DNA of 64,000 bases from Corynebacterium glyciniphilum AJ 3170 (GTDB lineage: Bacteria > Actinomycetota > Actinomycetes > Mycobacteriales > Mycobacteriaceae): contig NZ_VDYZ01000001.1 of the NCBI RefSeq assembly GCF_007673095.1, forward strand, positions 186,001-250,000, written 5' to 3'. Below the pieces are notes generated by a model, which was not told the DNA's origin, ran no database searches, and worked only from the letters and a program-made list of their open reading frames with translations. Shown piece by piece: positions 9,914 to 18,432 of this stretch (its first letter is position 1; the number at the start of each line of letters is the position of its first letter). A program made the position numbers and the translations under genes.

Positions 9914-9992
9914 CGAGAGATGACGATACCCGAACCGGATACATAAGTACTAAGTCCCGGAGGCTCACCACGGGTGGGGCACGCCTCATCTT

Positions 9993-10012
9993 TCGCACAT
10001 GTGTGCTATGTT
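9993..10012 (+). promoter_or_regulatory. candidate LexA (SOS) box and -10 of ruvCAB
   Basis: TCGCACATGTGTGCTA at 9993-10008 matches 11 of the 14 fixed positions of the corynebacterial LexA motif TCGAAMANNTGTTCGA as I recall it. It overlaps TATGTT at 10007-10012, a plausible -10. The ruvC start is 63 bases further on. Confidence 0.45.
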
Positions 10013-10074
10013 CATGCTCTGCGGACATGCGTGCGACATACGCCGGGGACGACAGTGCGAGGAGGCACCGGAGA

Positions 10075-10611
10075 GTGGCAGGACAACTACAGGCCGACAA
10101 CTCCCTGGTGATGGGCATCGATCCGGGCCTCACCCGGTGTGGCCTGTCGGTGGTGCGGTCCGGGCAGGGGCGTTCCGTCGTTCCTGTGGCGGTCGGGGTC
10201 GTGCGGACACCGGCCGATGAGACCCTGCCGTTACGCCTGCGGCGCCTGTCGGAGGCCGTGGAGAGCTGGATGGACGACTACCGCCCGGATGTCGTCGCCA
10301 TTGAACGGGTCTTCGAACGTGGCAATGTGTCCACCGTGATGAACACCGCTCATGCGGTCGGGGTGCTGATGCTCAGTGCGGCGCGTCGAGACCTTCCCGT
10401 GCACCAGTACACCCCCAGTGAAGTGAAGAAGGCCGTCTCCGGGAACGGTCGGGCCGACAAGCGCCAGATGACCAACATGATCACCCGTATCCTCGGGTTG
10501 TCGGAACCGCCGAAACCGGCGGATGCGGCGGACGCGTTGGCCCTGGCGGTGTGCCACTGCTGGCGCTCCCCGTTTTCTACGCTGGTCTCAGAGAGGAAAG
10601 GTTCACTGTGA
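10075..10611 (+). CDS. ruvC: Holliday junction endonuclease RuvC
   Basis: Resolves four-way DNA junctions by paired nicks after branch migration by RuvAB. The 178-residue product has the RNase H-like acidic active site: Asp in MGIDPGLT, Glu in [10 protein letters not shown] and the acidic pair in [12 protein letters not shown]. The frame is open well upstream, but the GTG at 10075 follows GAGGAGG at 10059-10065 at ideal spacing, so I chose it. The stop overlaps the ruvA start as GTGA. Confidence 0.95.
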   Translation: MAGQLQADNSLVMGIDPGLTRCGLSVVRSGQGRSVVPVAVGVVRTPADETLPLRLRRLSEAVESWMDDYRPDVVAIERVFERGNVSTVMNTAHAVGVLMLSAARRDLPVHQYTPSEVKKAVSGNGRADKRQMTNMITRILGLSEPPKPADAADALALAVCHCWRSPFSTLVSERKGSL

Positions 10612-11225
10612 TTGCTTCGTTGAGAGGCACCGTCATCGACAAGGGACTGGATTCCGTCGTGATCGAGTGCGCCGGTGTCGGGTACCTGTGTCAGGCCACC
10701 GCTCCGACCTTGGCCACGCTCCCGCGTGGCGAGGAGGTGTTCGTGCTCACCACGATGGTCGTGCGTGAGGATTCCCAGACACTGTTCGCTTTCCCGGACG
10801 CCGCCTCGCGCGAGGTGTTCGGACTGCTCCAGTCGGTGTCCGGCGTCGGTGCCCGGCTGGCGATGGGGGTGATGTCCGTGCTGAGTCCCGGGGAGCTGTC
10901 CCACGCCGTGGCGGACGGGGACGTCAAGGCCCTTCAGCGTGCGCCCGGCGTCGGTAAGAGGCTCGCCGAGAGAATGGCTGTCGACCTCAAGGGCAAGCTC
11001 GACGGGTTCGCTGATGCGCTGGTGGGTGGGGTTGCCGCGCAGGAGGACGGACAGGCGACGCCTGTCCACAGTGAATCTACCCGGCAGGTCGTCGAAGCTC
11101 TGACGGGGCTCGGTTTTCCTGAGCGTGACGCGGAGAAGGTCCTGTTTGAGCTGGGGGATACCGACGGTCTCGACACGGCTTCGGTACTGCGCCAGGCGCT
11201 GGCGCGCCTCGGTGGACGACGGTAG
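10608..11225 (+). CDS. ruvA: Holliday junction branch migration protein RuvA
   Basis: The 205-residue protein forms the tetrameric DNA-junction clamp that loads RuvB. The N-terminal OB fold starts [12 protein letters not shown]; helix-hairpin-helix motifs follow at [13 protein letters not shown] and [15 protein letters not shown], and the C-terminal domain that contacts RuvB closes with [13 protein letters not shown]. The GTG at 10608 is preceded by a purine-rich GAGAGGAAAGG site and overlaps the ruvC stop by four bases. Confidence 0.95.
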   Translation: MIASLRGTVIDKGLDSVVIECAGVGYLCQATAPTLATLPRGEEVFVLTTMVVREDSQTLFAFPDAASREVFGLLQSVSGVGARLAMGVMSVLSPGELSHAVADGDVKALQRAPGVGKRLAERMAVDLKGKLDGFADALVGGVAAQEDGQATPVHSESTRQVVEALTGLGFPERDAEKVLFELGDTDGLDTASVLRQALARLGGRR

Positions 11226-11246
11226 TGGCGGGAAAGGCACGACACC

Positions 11247-12314
11247 ATGAGTGATATCGAGCGCACTGAATTCGATACCGGCCCCGCGCCGTCAGAACCG
11301 CCACAGGGGCTCCCTGGAGGTGACCTCTCGCCGGTCCCGCAGCCGGGGGAGGGTGACGCAGAGCTGTCACTCCGGCCCCGGTCGCTCCGCGAGTTCATCG
11401 GGCAACCCAAGGTGCGCAGTCAGCTTGACCTGGTTCTCGGAGGCGCCAAGGCACGCGGTGTCTCGCCGGACCACGTCCTGCTGGCAGGCCCTCCGGGACT
11501 CGGCAAGACGACCATGGCCATGATCATCGCGCAGGAGCTCGGTTCATCGGTCAGGATGACCTCGGGGCCTGCCCTGGAACGTGCTGGCGACCTGGCGGCG
11601 ATGCTGTCCAACCTCATCGAGGGTGACGTCCTGTTCATCGATGAGATCCACCGGATGGCACGGCCCGCCGAGGAGATGCTCTACATGGCGATGGAGGACT
11701 TCCGTATCGACGTCATCGTCGGCAAGGGCCCCGGAGCCACATCGATCCCCATCGAGCTGCCGCAGTTCACCCTTGTCGGTGCGACCACGAGGGCAGGGAT
11801 GCTCACGGGGCCGCTGCGGGACCGGTTCGGGTTCACCGCGCAGATGGAGTTCTACGACACCCCTGACCTCACCCGGGTTGTCACGCGAGCTGCCGGGATC
11901 CTCGGCGTGACCGTCACCGACGATGCGGCGGTCGAGATCGCGTCCCGTTCCCGGGGGACACCGCGTATCGCCAACCGGCTGCTGAGGCGTGTGCGTGACT
12001 ACGCGGAGGTCGAGGGCGACGGCATCATCACGGTGGAGGTCGCGCGGTCGGCGCTGGAGATCTTCGACGTGGACGAACTCGGTCTTGACCGCCTCGACCG
12101 TGCCGTCCTCGATGCCCTGGTGCGGGGCCACAACGGAGGTCCGGTGGGCGTCAACACGCTGGCGGTCGCGGTAGGGGAGGAATCTTCCACCGTCGAGGAG
12201 GTGTGCGAACCGTACCTCGTGAGGGCGGGGATGGTCTCCCGGACGCCACGTGGACGGACCGCGACACCCGCAGCCTGGCGGCATCTCGGCCTCGAGCAAC
12301 CGGCTGATAGGTGA
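11247..12314 (+). CDS. ruvB: Holliday junction branch migration ATPase RuvB
   Basis: Hexameric AAA+ motor of 355 residues that pumps DNA through the RuvA-junction complex. Walker A is GPPGLGKTT, Walker B LFIDEIHR, followed by the sensor region VGATTRAG and the arginine-finger segment GPLRDRFGF, then the C-terminal winged helix with [10 protein letters not shown]. The N-terminal 45 residues are a poorly conserved extension. The ATG at 11247 follows GGGAAAGG. It completes ruvCAB, 21 bases after ruvA. Confidence 0.96.
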   Translation: MSDIERTEFDTGPAPSEPPQGLPGGDLSPVPQPGEGDAELSLRPRSLREFIGQPKVRSQLDLVLGGAKARGVSPDHVLLAGPPGLGKTTMAMIIAQELGSSVRMTSGPALERAGDLAAMLSNLIEGDVLFIDEIHRMARPAEEMLYMAMEDFRIDVIVGKGPGATSIPIELPQFTLVGATTRAGMLTGPLRDRFGFTAQMEFYDTPDLTRVVTRAAGILGVTVTDDAAVEIASRSRGTPRIANRLLRRVRDYAEVEGDGIITVEVARSALEIFDVDELGLDRLDRAVLDALVRGHNGGPVGVNTLAVAVGEESSTVEEVCEPYLVRAGMVSRTPRGRTATPAAWRHLGLEQPADR

Positions 12315-12342
12315 CAAAACCCCAGTATGGCAGACTGGCGAC

Positions 12343-12819
12343 ATGGAAATTTTCCTTCTCATTCTCATCGTCGTGGTCTTCCTGGGTCTGCCGGTCATGT
12401 CGATGCGCAAGCAGTCCAAGCAGATCAACGAGATCAAGTCGTTCCAGTCGCAACTTGAACCGGGGATGATCGTCCAGATGACCTCCGGCATCCACGCACG
12501 TATCGCCGAGGTGGGTACCACCACGGTCGACGTGGAGCTGGCACCCGGTGTCACGACGACCTGGGACCGCAGCGCCGTCATGAAGCTCGTGGACACCCCG
12601 GACTCGCCCGAGGACGACGTCCAGGAGGTTGGTGACGCCGCAGAACAGGTCGACAGCTCCACCTTCGAGGACTTCGACACGGTCGCGCCGTTCGAGGACA
12701 AGACAGACAAGGCCGACAACGCCACCGACGACACCGACGACACCGCGGAGAATCCGTTCGCCGGACGTGACGGCGACGAGGCTGACCGCCCGGACTCCGG
12801 GGACACGCCGAAGTCCTGA
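12343..12819 (+). CDS. yajC: preprotein translocase subunit YajC
   Basis: Small accessory protein of the SecDF-YajC membrane complex. The 158-residue product starts with a single membrane helix (residues 2-20), then RKQSKQINEIKSFQSQL and LEPGMIVQMTSGIHARI, the conserved YajC core. The last 65 residues are a long acidic, Asp/Thr-rich tail that most YajC proteins lack. The ATG at 12343 lacks a clear Shine-Dalgarno. It lies upstream of secD and secF as usual, but a 157-base gap with its own promoter-like sequence separates them. Confidence 0.9.
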   Translation: MEIFLLILIVVVFLGLPVMSMRKQSKQINEIKSFQSQLEPGMIVQMTSGIHARIAEVGTTTVDVELAPGVTTTWDRSAVMKLVDTPDSPEDDVQEVGDAAEQVDSSTFEDFDTVAPFEDKTDKADNATDDTDDTAENPFAGRDGDEADRPDSGDTPKS

Positions 12820-12871
12820 CGCCGCGGCGTCCGCGTCCCCAGCATTTTCATCCCCTCAGGGCACCGCCGGG

Positions 12872-12901
12872 ACCCTCGTTGCCAGACAGAGGGTCTAGAC
12901 T
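12872..12901 (+). promoter_or_regulatory. inverted repeat and -10-like hexamer before secD
   Basis: ACCCTC (12872-12877) and GAGGGT (12889-12894) form an inverted repeat with an 11-base loop, immediately followed by TAGACT (12896-12901), a good -10 match. The repeat may terminate yajC transcription or bind a regulator of secDF; neither is shown. Confidence 0.4.
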
Positions 12902-12976
12902 CATTCGTCGACACGGCGGTGGTTCTTTTCTCATGCCTACATCGCCGATATCCCCGAGACTTCAGGAGTAACTCGA

Positions 12977-14803
12977 GTGAGTTCACAGGGCTCAACGGCC
13001 GCGCGGGCCAGAACGTGGCCGAAGAAGGCGCTTCTGCTCTTCATCGCCGTCGTGGTCATCATCTACGGCCTCGTTTTCCTCACCGGAGACAAGAGTCCCA
13101 CGCCGAAGCTGGGCATCGATCTCCAGGGAGGCACCCGCGTCACGCTGGTTCCCCAGGGTGAGCAGCCCACCGGTGACCAGCTCGACCAGGCCCGCCGGAT
13201 TCTGGAGAACCGCGTCAACGGTATGGGTGTCAGCGGTGCACAGGTCGTCTCCGACGGAGACACGCTTGTCATCAGCGTCCCCGGCGAGGATTCCTCTGAG
13301 GCCCGTACACTGGGCCAGACCTCGCAGCTGCTGTTCCGCCCGGTGATGGAGGGCGGGATGCCGGAGGACGGTCTTGAGGACGTCCTGACGGAGATGGCCG
13401 ACCGGTGGGTGAGCACAGGCATCCTCACCGCCGACGAGGCCGACGGCAAGTTGGAGGACGCCGCCGCCACGCTGGAACAGATGGGGATGGAGACCGCCGG
13501 CGACCTCAGTGTCAACGCGGAGGAACCTGCGGAGCCTGCCAACTCGATCGAGGAGGCCGACCGTCGCCAGGAGACCACGGATGTTCTCCGCGACGACCGG
13601 CAGTCCGAGGACACCAACGCCCAGATCGCGGCATCATTCCTGATGACCTGTTCCGACGGCGTCGACCCGCTCGCGGGTGCCGATGATCCGGCCCGCCCAC
13701 TGGTCAGTTGCAGCGAAGGGCAGCCGATCCTGCTGGAACCGGCTCCGTTGCTGAACGGTCAGGAGGACGAGGCGAACGGTACGCGCCTGACCGGCGACAT
13801 GATCGACACCGACTCCCAGATCTTCGGCGGCCTGGATTCGGAGTCCGGTCAGATCAAGATCACCTTCCGCTTCAAGACGGGGGAGGCGACCCCCGGTGGC
13901 GAGACCTGGCAGCGCATCGGCCAGGAGTACGCACAGAAGCAGGTCGCAATCACCCTGGACAGCCAGGTGCTCTCTGCACCGGTGATGCAGTCGCCGACGC
14001 CCCCCGGGCGCGACTCCGAGATCACCGGTGACTTCACCGAGAGCGAAGCCTCCGATCTCGCCAACAACCTGCGCTACGGTGCCCTGCCGTTGAGCTTCAC
14101 CGGTGAAAACGGTGAACAGGGCGGTACAGCCGAGACCATTTCGCCGACGATGGGCAGTGCCTCACTCCAGGCCGGTCTGATCGCCGGTCTCGTCGGTCTG
14201 ATTCTCGTGGCGATCTGGTCGCTGATCTACTACCGGGGCTTCGGTGTGGTCGCGGTGTTCTCACTGGTGGCTTCAGGGCTGCTGATCTACGGGGCGTTGA
14301 TCCTGCTGGGTCGGTGGATCGACTACAGCCTGGATCTGGCCGGTATCGCCGGTCTGATCATCGGTATCGGTACCACCGCGGACTCGTTCGTCGTCTACTT
14401 CGAACGAATAAAGGACGTCATCCAGCAGGGCCACAGTTTCCGGTCCGCTGTCCCACGCGCATGGAAGCGGGCCCGTACGACGATCATCACCGGTAACGTC
14501 GTGTCGATCGCGGCCTCGCTGGTGCTGTACTTCGTGGCGGTGGGCGACGTCAAGGGCTTCGCCTTCACACTGGGGCTGTCGACCGTCTTCGACGTGGTCA
14601 TCGCCTTCCTGGTCACGGCACCACTGGTGATCCTGATGTCCCGTTCGGAGAAGTTCGCGTCCCCCAGGCTCAACGGCCTGCGCTCGGCCTTCCGCTCCGC
14701 GGAGCGTCGTCGTGCCGACGAACATGCGACGGCAGGTTCTTTGCCGGAGAGCGAACCCCAGGGCGGCATCTCGTCCACCACTGACACCGGAAAGGACCAG
14801 TGA
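12977..14803 (+). CDS. secD: protein translocase subunit SecD
   Basis: Proton-driven partner of SecYEG that pulls secreted proteins out of the channel. The 608-residue protein has an N-terminal membrane helix, the signature GIDLQGGTRVTL, a large extracytoplasmic domain (about residues 60-385) and five more membrane helices, including AGIAGLIIGIGTTADSFVVY and the charged loop FERIKD. The extracytoplasmic domain holds an acidic insert around residues 130-260. GTG at 12977 follows AGGAG at 12964-12968. The stop overlaps the first possible secF start. Confidence 0.95.
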   Translation: MSSQGSTAARARTWPKKALLLFIAVVVIIYGLVFLTGDKSPTPKLGIDLQGGTRVTLVPQGEQPTGDQLDQARRILENRVNGMGVSGAQVVSDGDTLVISVPGEDSSEARTLGQTSQLLFRPVMEGGMPEDGLEDVLTEMADRWVSTGILTADEADGKLEDAAATLEQMGMETAGDLSVNAEEPAEPANSIEEADRRQETTDVLRDDRQSEDTNAQIAASFLMTCSDGVDPLAGADDPARPLVSCSEGQPILLEPAPLLNGQEDEANGTRLTGDMIDTDSQIFGGLDSESGQIKITFRFKTGEATPGGETWQRIGQEYAQKQVAITLDSQVLSAPVMQSPTPPGRDSEITGDFTESEASDLANNLRYGALPLSFTGENGEQGGTAETISPTMGSASLQAGLIAGLVGLILVAIWSLIYYRGFGVVAVFSLVASGLLIYGALILLGRWIDYSLDLAGIAGLIIGIGTTADSFVVYFERIKDVIQQGHSFRSAVPRAWKRARTTIITGNVVSIAASLVLYFVAVGDVKGFAFTLGLSTVFDVVIAFLVTAPLVILMSRSEKFASPRLNGLRSAFRSAERRRADEHATAGSLPESEPQGGISSTTDTGKDQ

Positions 14804-14805
14804 GC

Positions 14806-16020
14806 ATGAACGCGACGACCGAATCCAAGCCCGCCGGCTTCTTCGAGAAGATGTACAACGGCGAAAGCAACTTCGCCTTCGTGGCCAAACGCCGCCGTTG
14901 GTACTGGATCTACGCACTGTTGACCCTGTTGTGTTTCCTGGTCATCGCACTGAAGGGATTCACCCTGGGGATCGACCTCGAGGGTGGCACAAAACTGACG
15001 ATGCCGCCGGCGGACGGGGCGACCGAGACCTCGGTCACCCAGGTGATCGAGGACGCCACGGGGGTCACCCCGCAGTCGGTGCAGACGGTGGGGACAGGCA
15101 ACAGCCAGAACATCGAGGTCGCCTCGGAGCGGTTGTCGGACGACCAGATCCGCGAAGCCCGTGTCGCCCTCTACGACGAGTTCCAGCCGGCCGATCAGAC
15201 GGGGAATCCCAGCCCCGACGCCATCAGTGACTCGACCGTCTCGGAGTCCTGGGGCCAGTCCGTCACCCAACGCATGGTGATCGGCATGGTGGTGTTCCTG
15301 GCGGTCGTGTTCGTGTACATCACGATCCGTATGGAGCGGGACATGGCGATCTCCGCGATCGTCACCCTGCTGTTGGACGGCATCTTCGTCGCCGGAATCT
15401 ACTCACTGATCGGTTTCGAGGTGTCGCCGGCGACGATCATCGGTCTGTTGACGATCCTGGCGTACTCCCTGTACGACACGGTGATCGTGTTCGACAAGGT
15501 CCATGAGAACACCCAGGACGTGTTGAGTTCGACACGGTCGACCTACGGTGAACAGGTCAATCTCGCGGTCAACCAGACCGTGATGAGATCCCTGAACACG
15601 TCGCTGTTCTCGGTGGTCCCCATCGCGTCGTTGCTCGTCGTGGCAGTCTGGCTGATGGGTGTCGGCACCCTCAAGGACCTGGCACTGGTGCAGTTCGTCG
15701 GCGTGATCGCCGGAACGTTCAGTTCGATCTACTTCTCCGCGCCGCTGCTCGTCACCCTGAAGAGCCGGCAGAAGAAGATGGTCGAGCACGACCGGAAGGT
15801 CGCCCGTGCCCGCGAGCTCGCCACCGACAGGGGGAACGTGCCGGCGGCTGCCGGGGAGAGTCAAGCCCCGATGGAGGACGGTACGGCAGAGTCCGGGAAT
15901 GACACCGACGCTGCTCAGCGACGGACCGTGACGCTGCCTCCGCGCACCCGCGGTTCCGACAGCGAGAACAGCGGCGTAAACGGCGAGGACAGGGGCCGCA
16001 CCTGGCGGCCCGGCATGTAG
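14806..16020 (+). CDS. secF: protein translocase subunit SecF
   Basis: Second half of the SecDF pump, 404 residues with six membrane helices. The family landmarks LGIDLEGGTKLTM, LTILAYSLYDTVIVFDKV and MRSLNTSLFSVVP are present. The C-terminal 90 residues form a hydrophilic tail. I prefer the ATG at 14806 because AAAGGA (14791-14796) is nine bases away; a GTG at 14800, overlapping the secD stop, would be only three bases from that site. Confidence 0.95.
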   Translation: MNATTESKPAGFFEKMYNGESNFAFVAKRRRWYWIYALLTLLCFLVIALKGFTLGIDLEGGTKLTMPPADGATETSVTQVIEDATGVTPQSVQTVGTGNSQNIEVASERLSDDQIREARVALYDEFQPADQTGNPSPDAISDSTVSESWGQSVTQRMVIGMVVFLAVVFVYITIRMERDMAISAIVTLLLDGIFVAGIYSLIGFEVSPATIIGLLTILAYSLYDTVIVFDKVHENTQDVLSSTRSTYGEQVNLAVNQTVMRSLNTSLFSVVPIASLLVVAVWLMGVGTLKDLALVQFVGVIAGTFSSIYFSAPLLVTLKSRQKKMVEHDRKVARARELATDRGNVPAAAGESQAPMEDGTAESGNDTDAAQRRTVTLPPRTRGSDSENSGVNGEDRGRTWRPGM

Positions 16021-16035
16021 AGGAAGTCAGGAACG

Positions 16036-17850
16036 ATGACGCTTCGGTTCCGCCGTCCGGCGGTCTTGCTCACAGCAGCGGCACTCACTTTCGGGGTGAC
16101 CGCCTGCACTTCTGACGACGGCGTGGAGGACGCGGCGGACCCCCTGTTCGGGTACGCCCTCCCACGTCCGATCGTCACCCTCAACGCCGCAAGTACGCTC
16201 GGAGCGGCGACCGATGCGGCGAAGGTGTCCGCGCGTCTCTACCCGGGCGCCTACCTGACCGGCCCCGACGGCCGGTTGCTGCCGAACACCGACCTGGTCA
16301 CCGCGACGCCGTCGCCGGACAACGGTGACATCGTCGACTACCGCATCAGCGAGTCGGCCACGTATTCGGACGGCGCCCCGGTGGTGTGTGACGATTTCCT
16401 GCTGACCTGGGTCGCAGCCAAATACCCCGACCTGTTCTCATCGGACCTCGGTCTGACCGAACGGGTGAAGGACATCAACTGTGACGCCGGTGACCGTGAC
16501 TTCACCATCGAGTTCGACCGGGGGATGGGGAGCCGCTACCGGGAGCTCTTCAGCGTGGGTGAAGTTCTTCCTTCCCACACGGTCGGCCAACGTGCCGGGG
16601 TGGACAATGTCGTGGAGGCGATCGATTCGGGAAACTCCGACCAGCTGGCCGCGCTCGGAAAGGCATGGTCGTCCACGTTCACCGTGGCCGAGACAGACCC
16701 CGCGGACGTACCCACCTACGGCCCGTTCCGTGTGTCCTCGCGCGGGGAGGACGGGTCCCTGGTCCTGACCGTCAACCCGGAGTGGACCGGCGTGCGTCCC
16801 GGCCTGGACGAGGTGGTGATGTGGTCAGGACCGGGCGCCGGCATCGACGGGCCGGACTTCGAACAACTCGCCGCCGACTACCAGTTGTACGTCGCCGATG
16901 TGCCACCGGAGACCGATCCGGTCTCAGCCGGACTCGCCGTGCCGTCCGACACGTCTGCAGCGAGCGAGACCTCGAGTTCGTCGGGACCCCCGTCGGACAC
17001 CGGGACGCCTGAACCGTCCGACAGCCCAGCCGGCGGAGACGGAGACGAGGATGATGAGGGGATCCGGGCGGGAGCCGACGAAACTGCCCCTGACCTGTCC
17101 GACGCCGACGATGTATCGGGACGTTTCGCCGTCACCCGGGACTCCGGGACACGTGTGGACAGCCTGACCCTCGCCGACTCCGGGATCTTCGAGACACGTG
17201 AGAACCGGCAGGCCTTCGCCAGGTGCGTCGATCGTCGGGCAATGGCGCAGGCCGTCGCGTCCGAGTCAGGAATCGCCGTCGACGAGGCCCCGTTCCGCAC
17301 GATCGCCCCCGGAGCACAGTCGGGGGAGAACCTGGGGGACGTGGCGGCGCGCAACAACAACACCGACACCGGACCGACCTCGGACAGGCTCGGGGGATCG
17401 ACGATCCGGGTCGGATACTTCGCCGACGTCGACCGGTACGCCGCGATGGTGGACACACTGGTCGACTCATGCGCCGCCGCCGACGTGACCGTGGAGCCGG
17501 TGCCGTTGAGCGTCGACGACTTCGGAGAACTCGGCTCCGACTACGACATCCTCCTGGAGACCCGGTCCGCTTTCGGGCAGAACCCCGAGGTGTCGTTCCC
17601 CGCGTCGTCCGGAGCGTCCGGGACGGCGACCGTCAGGCAGCTCCGTGACGCGGAGAATGCCTTGGCCGACGCCACCTCCACGGTGCCGCTGACTGCTGAG
17701 CCGCGGTCCGTCGCCGTGGACCGTGGGTTGTCCAACGTCGTCGACAACCCGGGCGAGACCGGAATGAGCTGGAACATGGACCGGTGGGTGTCCCCGGACT
17801 TCCCGACGTCCACCGCACCGTCCGCGACCACTGCAGAGGACACACCATGA
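16036..17850 (+). CDS. family 5 solute-binding lipoprotein without a visible permease
   Basis: A 604-residue secreted lipoprotein: basic N-terminus, hydrophobic core and a lipobox ending VTAC, with the lipidated Cys at residue 24. The rest resembles the peptide-binding SBP family 5, with YSDGAPVVCDDFLLTW matching the conserved region. A highly acidic Ser/Asp/Gly-rich stretch at about residues 300-350 interrupts the fold. No ABC permease or ATPase gene lies nearby. Mycobacteria carry a lipoprotein gene at the same place between secF and apt (Rv2585c), so the position is conserved. Substrate unknown. The stop overlaps the apt start as ATGA. Confidence 0.8.
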   Translation: MTLRFRRPAVLLTAAALTFGVTACTSDDGVEDAADPLFGYALPRPIVTLNAASTLGAATDAAKVSARLYPGAYLTGPDGRLLPNTDLVTATPSPDNGDIVDYRISESATYSDGAPVVCDDFLLTWVAAKYPDLFSSDLGLTERVKDINCDAGDRDFTIEFDRGMGSRYRELFSVGEVLPSHTVGQRAGVDNVVEAIDSGNSDQLAALGKAWSSTFTVAETDPADVPTYGPFRVSSRGEDGSLVLTVNPEWTGVRPGLDEVVMWSGPGAGIDGPDFEQLAADYQLYVADVPPETDPVSAGLAVPSDTSAASETSSSSGPPSDTGTPEPSDSPAGGDGDEDDEGIRAGADETAPDLSDADDVSGRFAVTRDSGTRVDSLTLADSGIFETRENRQAFARCVDRRAMAQAVASESGIAVDEAPFRTIAPGAQSGENLGDVAARNNNTDTGPTSDRLGGSTIRVGYFADVDRYAAMVDTLVDSCAAADVTVEPVPLSVDDFGELGSDYDILLETRSAFGQNPEVSFPASSGASGTATVRQLRDAENALADATSTVPLTAEPRSVAVDRGLSNVVDNPGETGMSWNMDRWVSPDFPTSTAPSATTAEDTP

Positions 17851-18389
17851 GCGCGTACCCCGACGCCAGATCGGCACTGGCGGCAAGAACCCGGTTCGTG
17901 CCGGATTTCCCGAGCGACGGCATCATGTTCCAGGACCTCACACCGGTGCTGGCCGACGGTGAGGCGTTCCGGACGATCGTGACCGAGATGGCGGAGGTCT
18001 GTCGCACCCTCGACGTCGACGTCGTCGCAGGTCTGGACGCCCGGGGATTTCTTCTGGGGTCCGCTGTGGCGCTGGAGCTCGGGGTGGGTGTCCTGGCGCT
18101 CCGCAAGGCAGGGAAGTTGCCGCCACCGGTGATCCGGCAGGAGTACGACCTGGAGTATGGCACCGCCGCGCTGGAGATCCCCTCCGAGGGGCTTGATCTC
18201 CATGAACGTCGGGTCCTCCTCGTCGATGACGTGCTGGCCACCGGCGGTACCCTGGTGGCCGCACGGGCGCTCCTGGAGACTGCGGGAGCCCGTGTCGTGG
18301 GTGGCGCCGTCGCCCTGGAAGTGCAGGAACTTGAAGGGGCGAAACGTTTGGGGGACCTTCCGTTGTACGTGGTTTCCCGCGGACAGTAG
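17847..18389 (+). CDS. apt: adenine phosphoribosyltransferase
   Basis: Purine salvage enzyme that converts adenine and PRPP to AMP. The 180-residue product has VPDFPSDGIMFQDLTPVL at the start, GLDARGFLLGSAVALELGVG, and the PRPP-binding loop [20 protein letters not shown] at 17835-17840 precedes the ATG, which overlaps the stop of the lipoprotein gene. It lies just before the (p)ppGpp enzyme gene, an arrangement seen in related actinomycetes. Confidence 0.95.
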   Translation: MSAYPDARSALAARTRFVPDFPSDGIMFQDLTPVLADGEAFRTIVTEMAEVCRTLDVDVVAGLDARGFLLGSAVALELGVGVLALRKAGKLPPPVIRQEYDLEYGTAALEIPSEGLDLHERRVLLVDDVLATGGTLVAARALLETAGARVVGGAVALEVQELEGAKRLGDLPLYVVSRGQ

Positions 18390-18392
18390 GCT
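18363..18392 (+). promoter_or_regulatory. candidate promoter of rel
   Basis: TTGTAC (18363-18368) and TAGGCT (18387-18392) are separated by 18 bases and lie across the end of apt, 40 bases before the rel start. This would give rel its own promoter. Confidence 0.4.
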
Positions 18393-18432
18393 TGTCGTTC
18401 ACACGCTGCACACAGTAGGGAAACGGTGAGGC

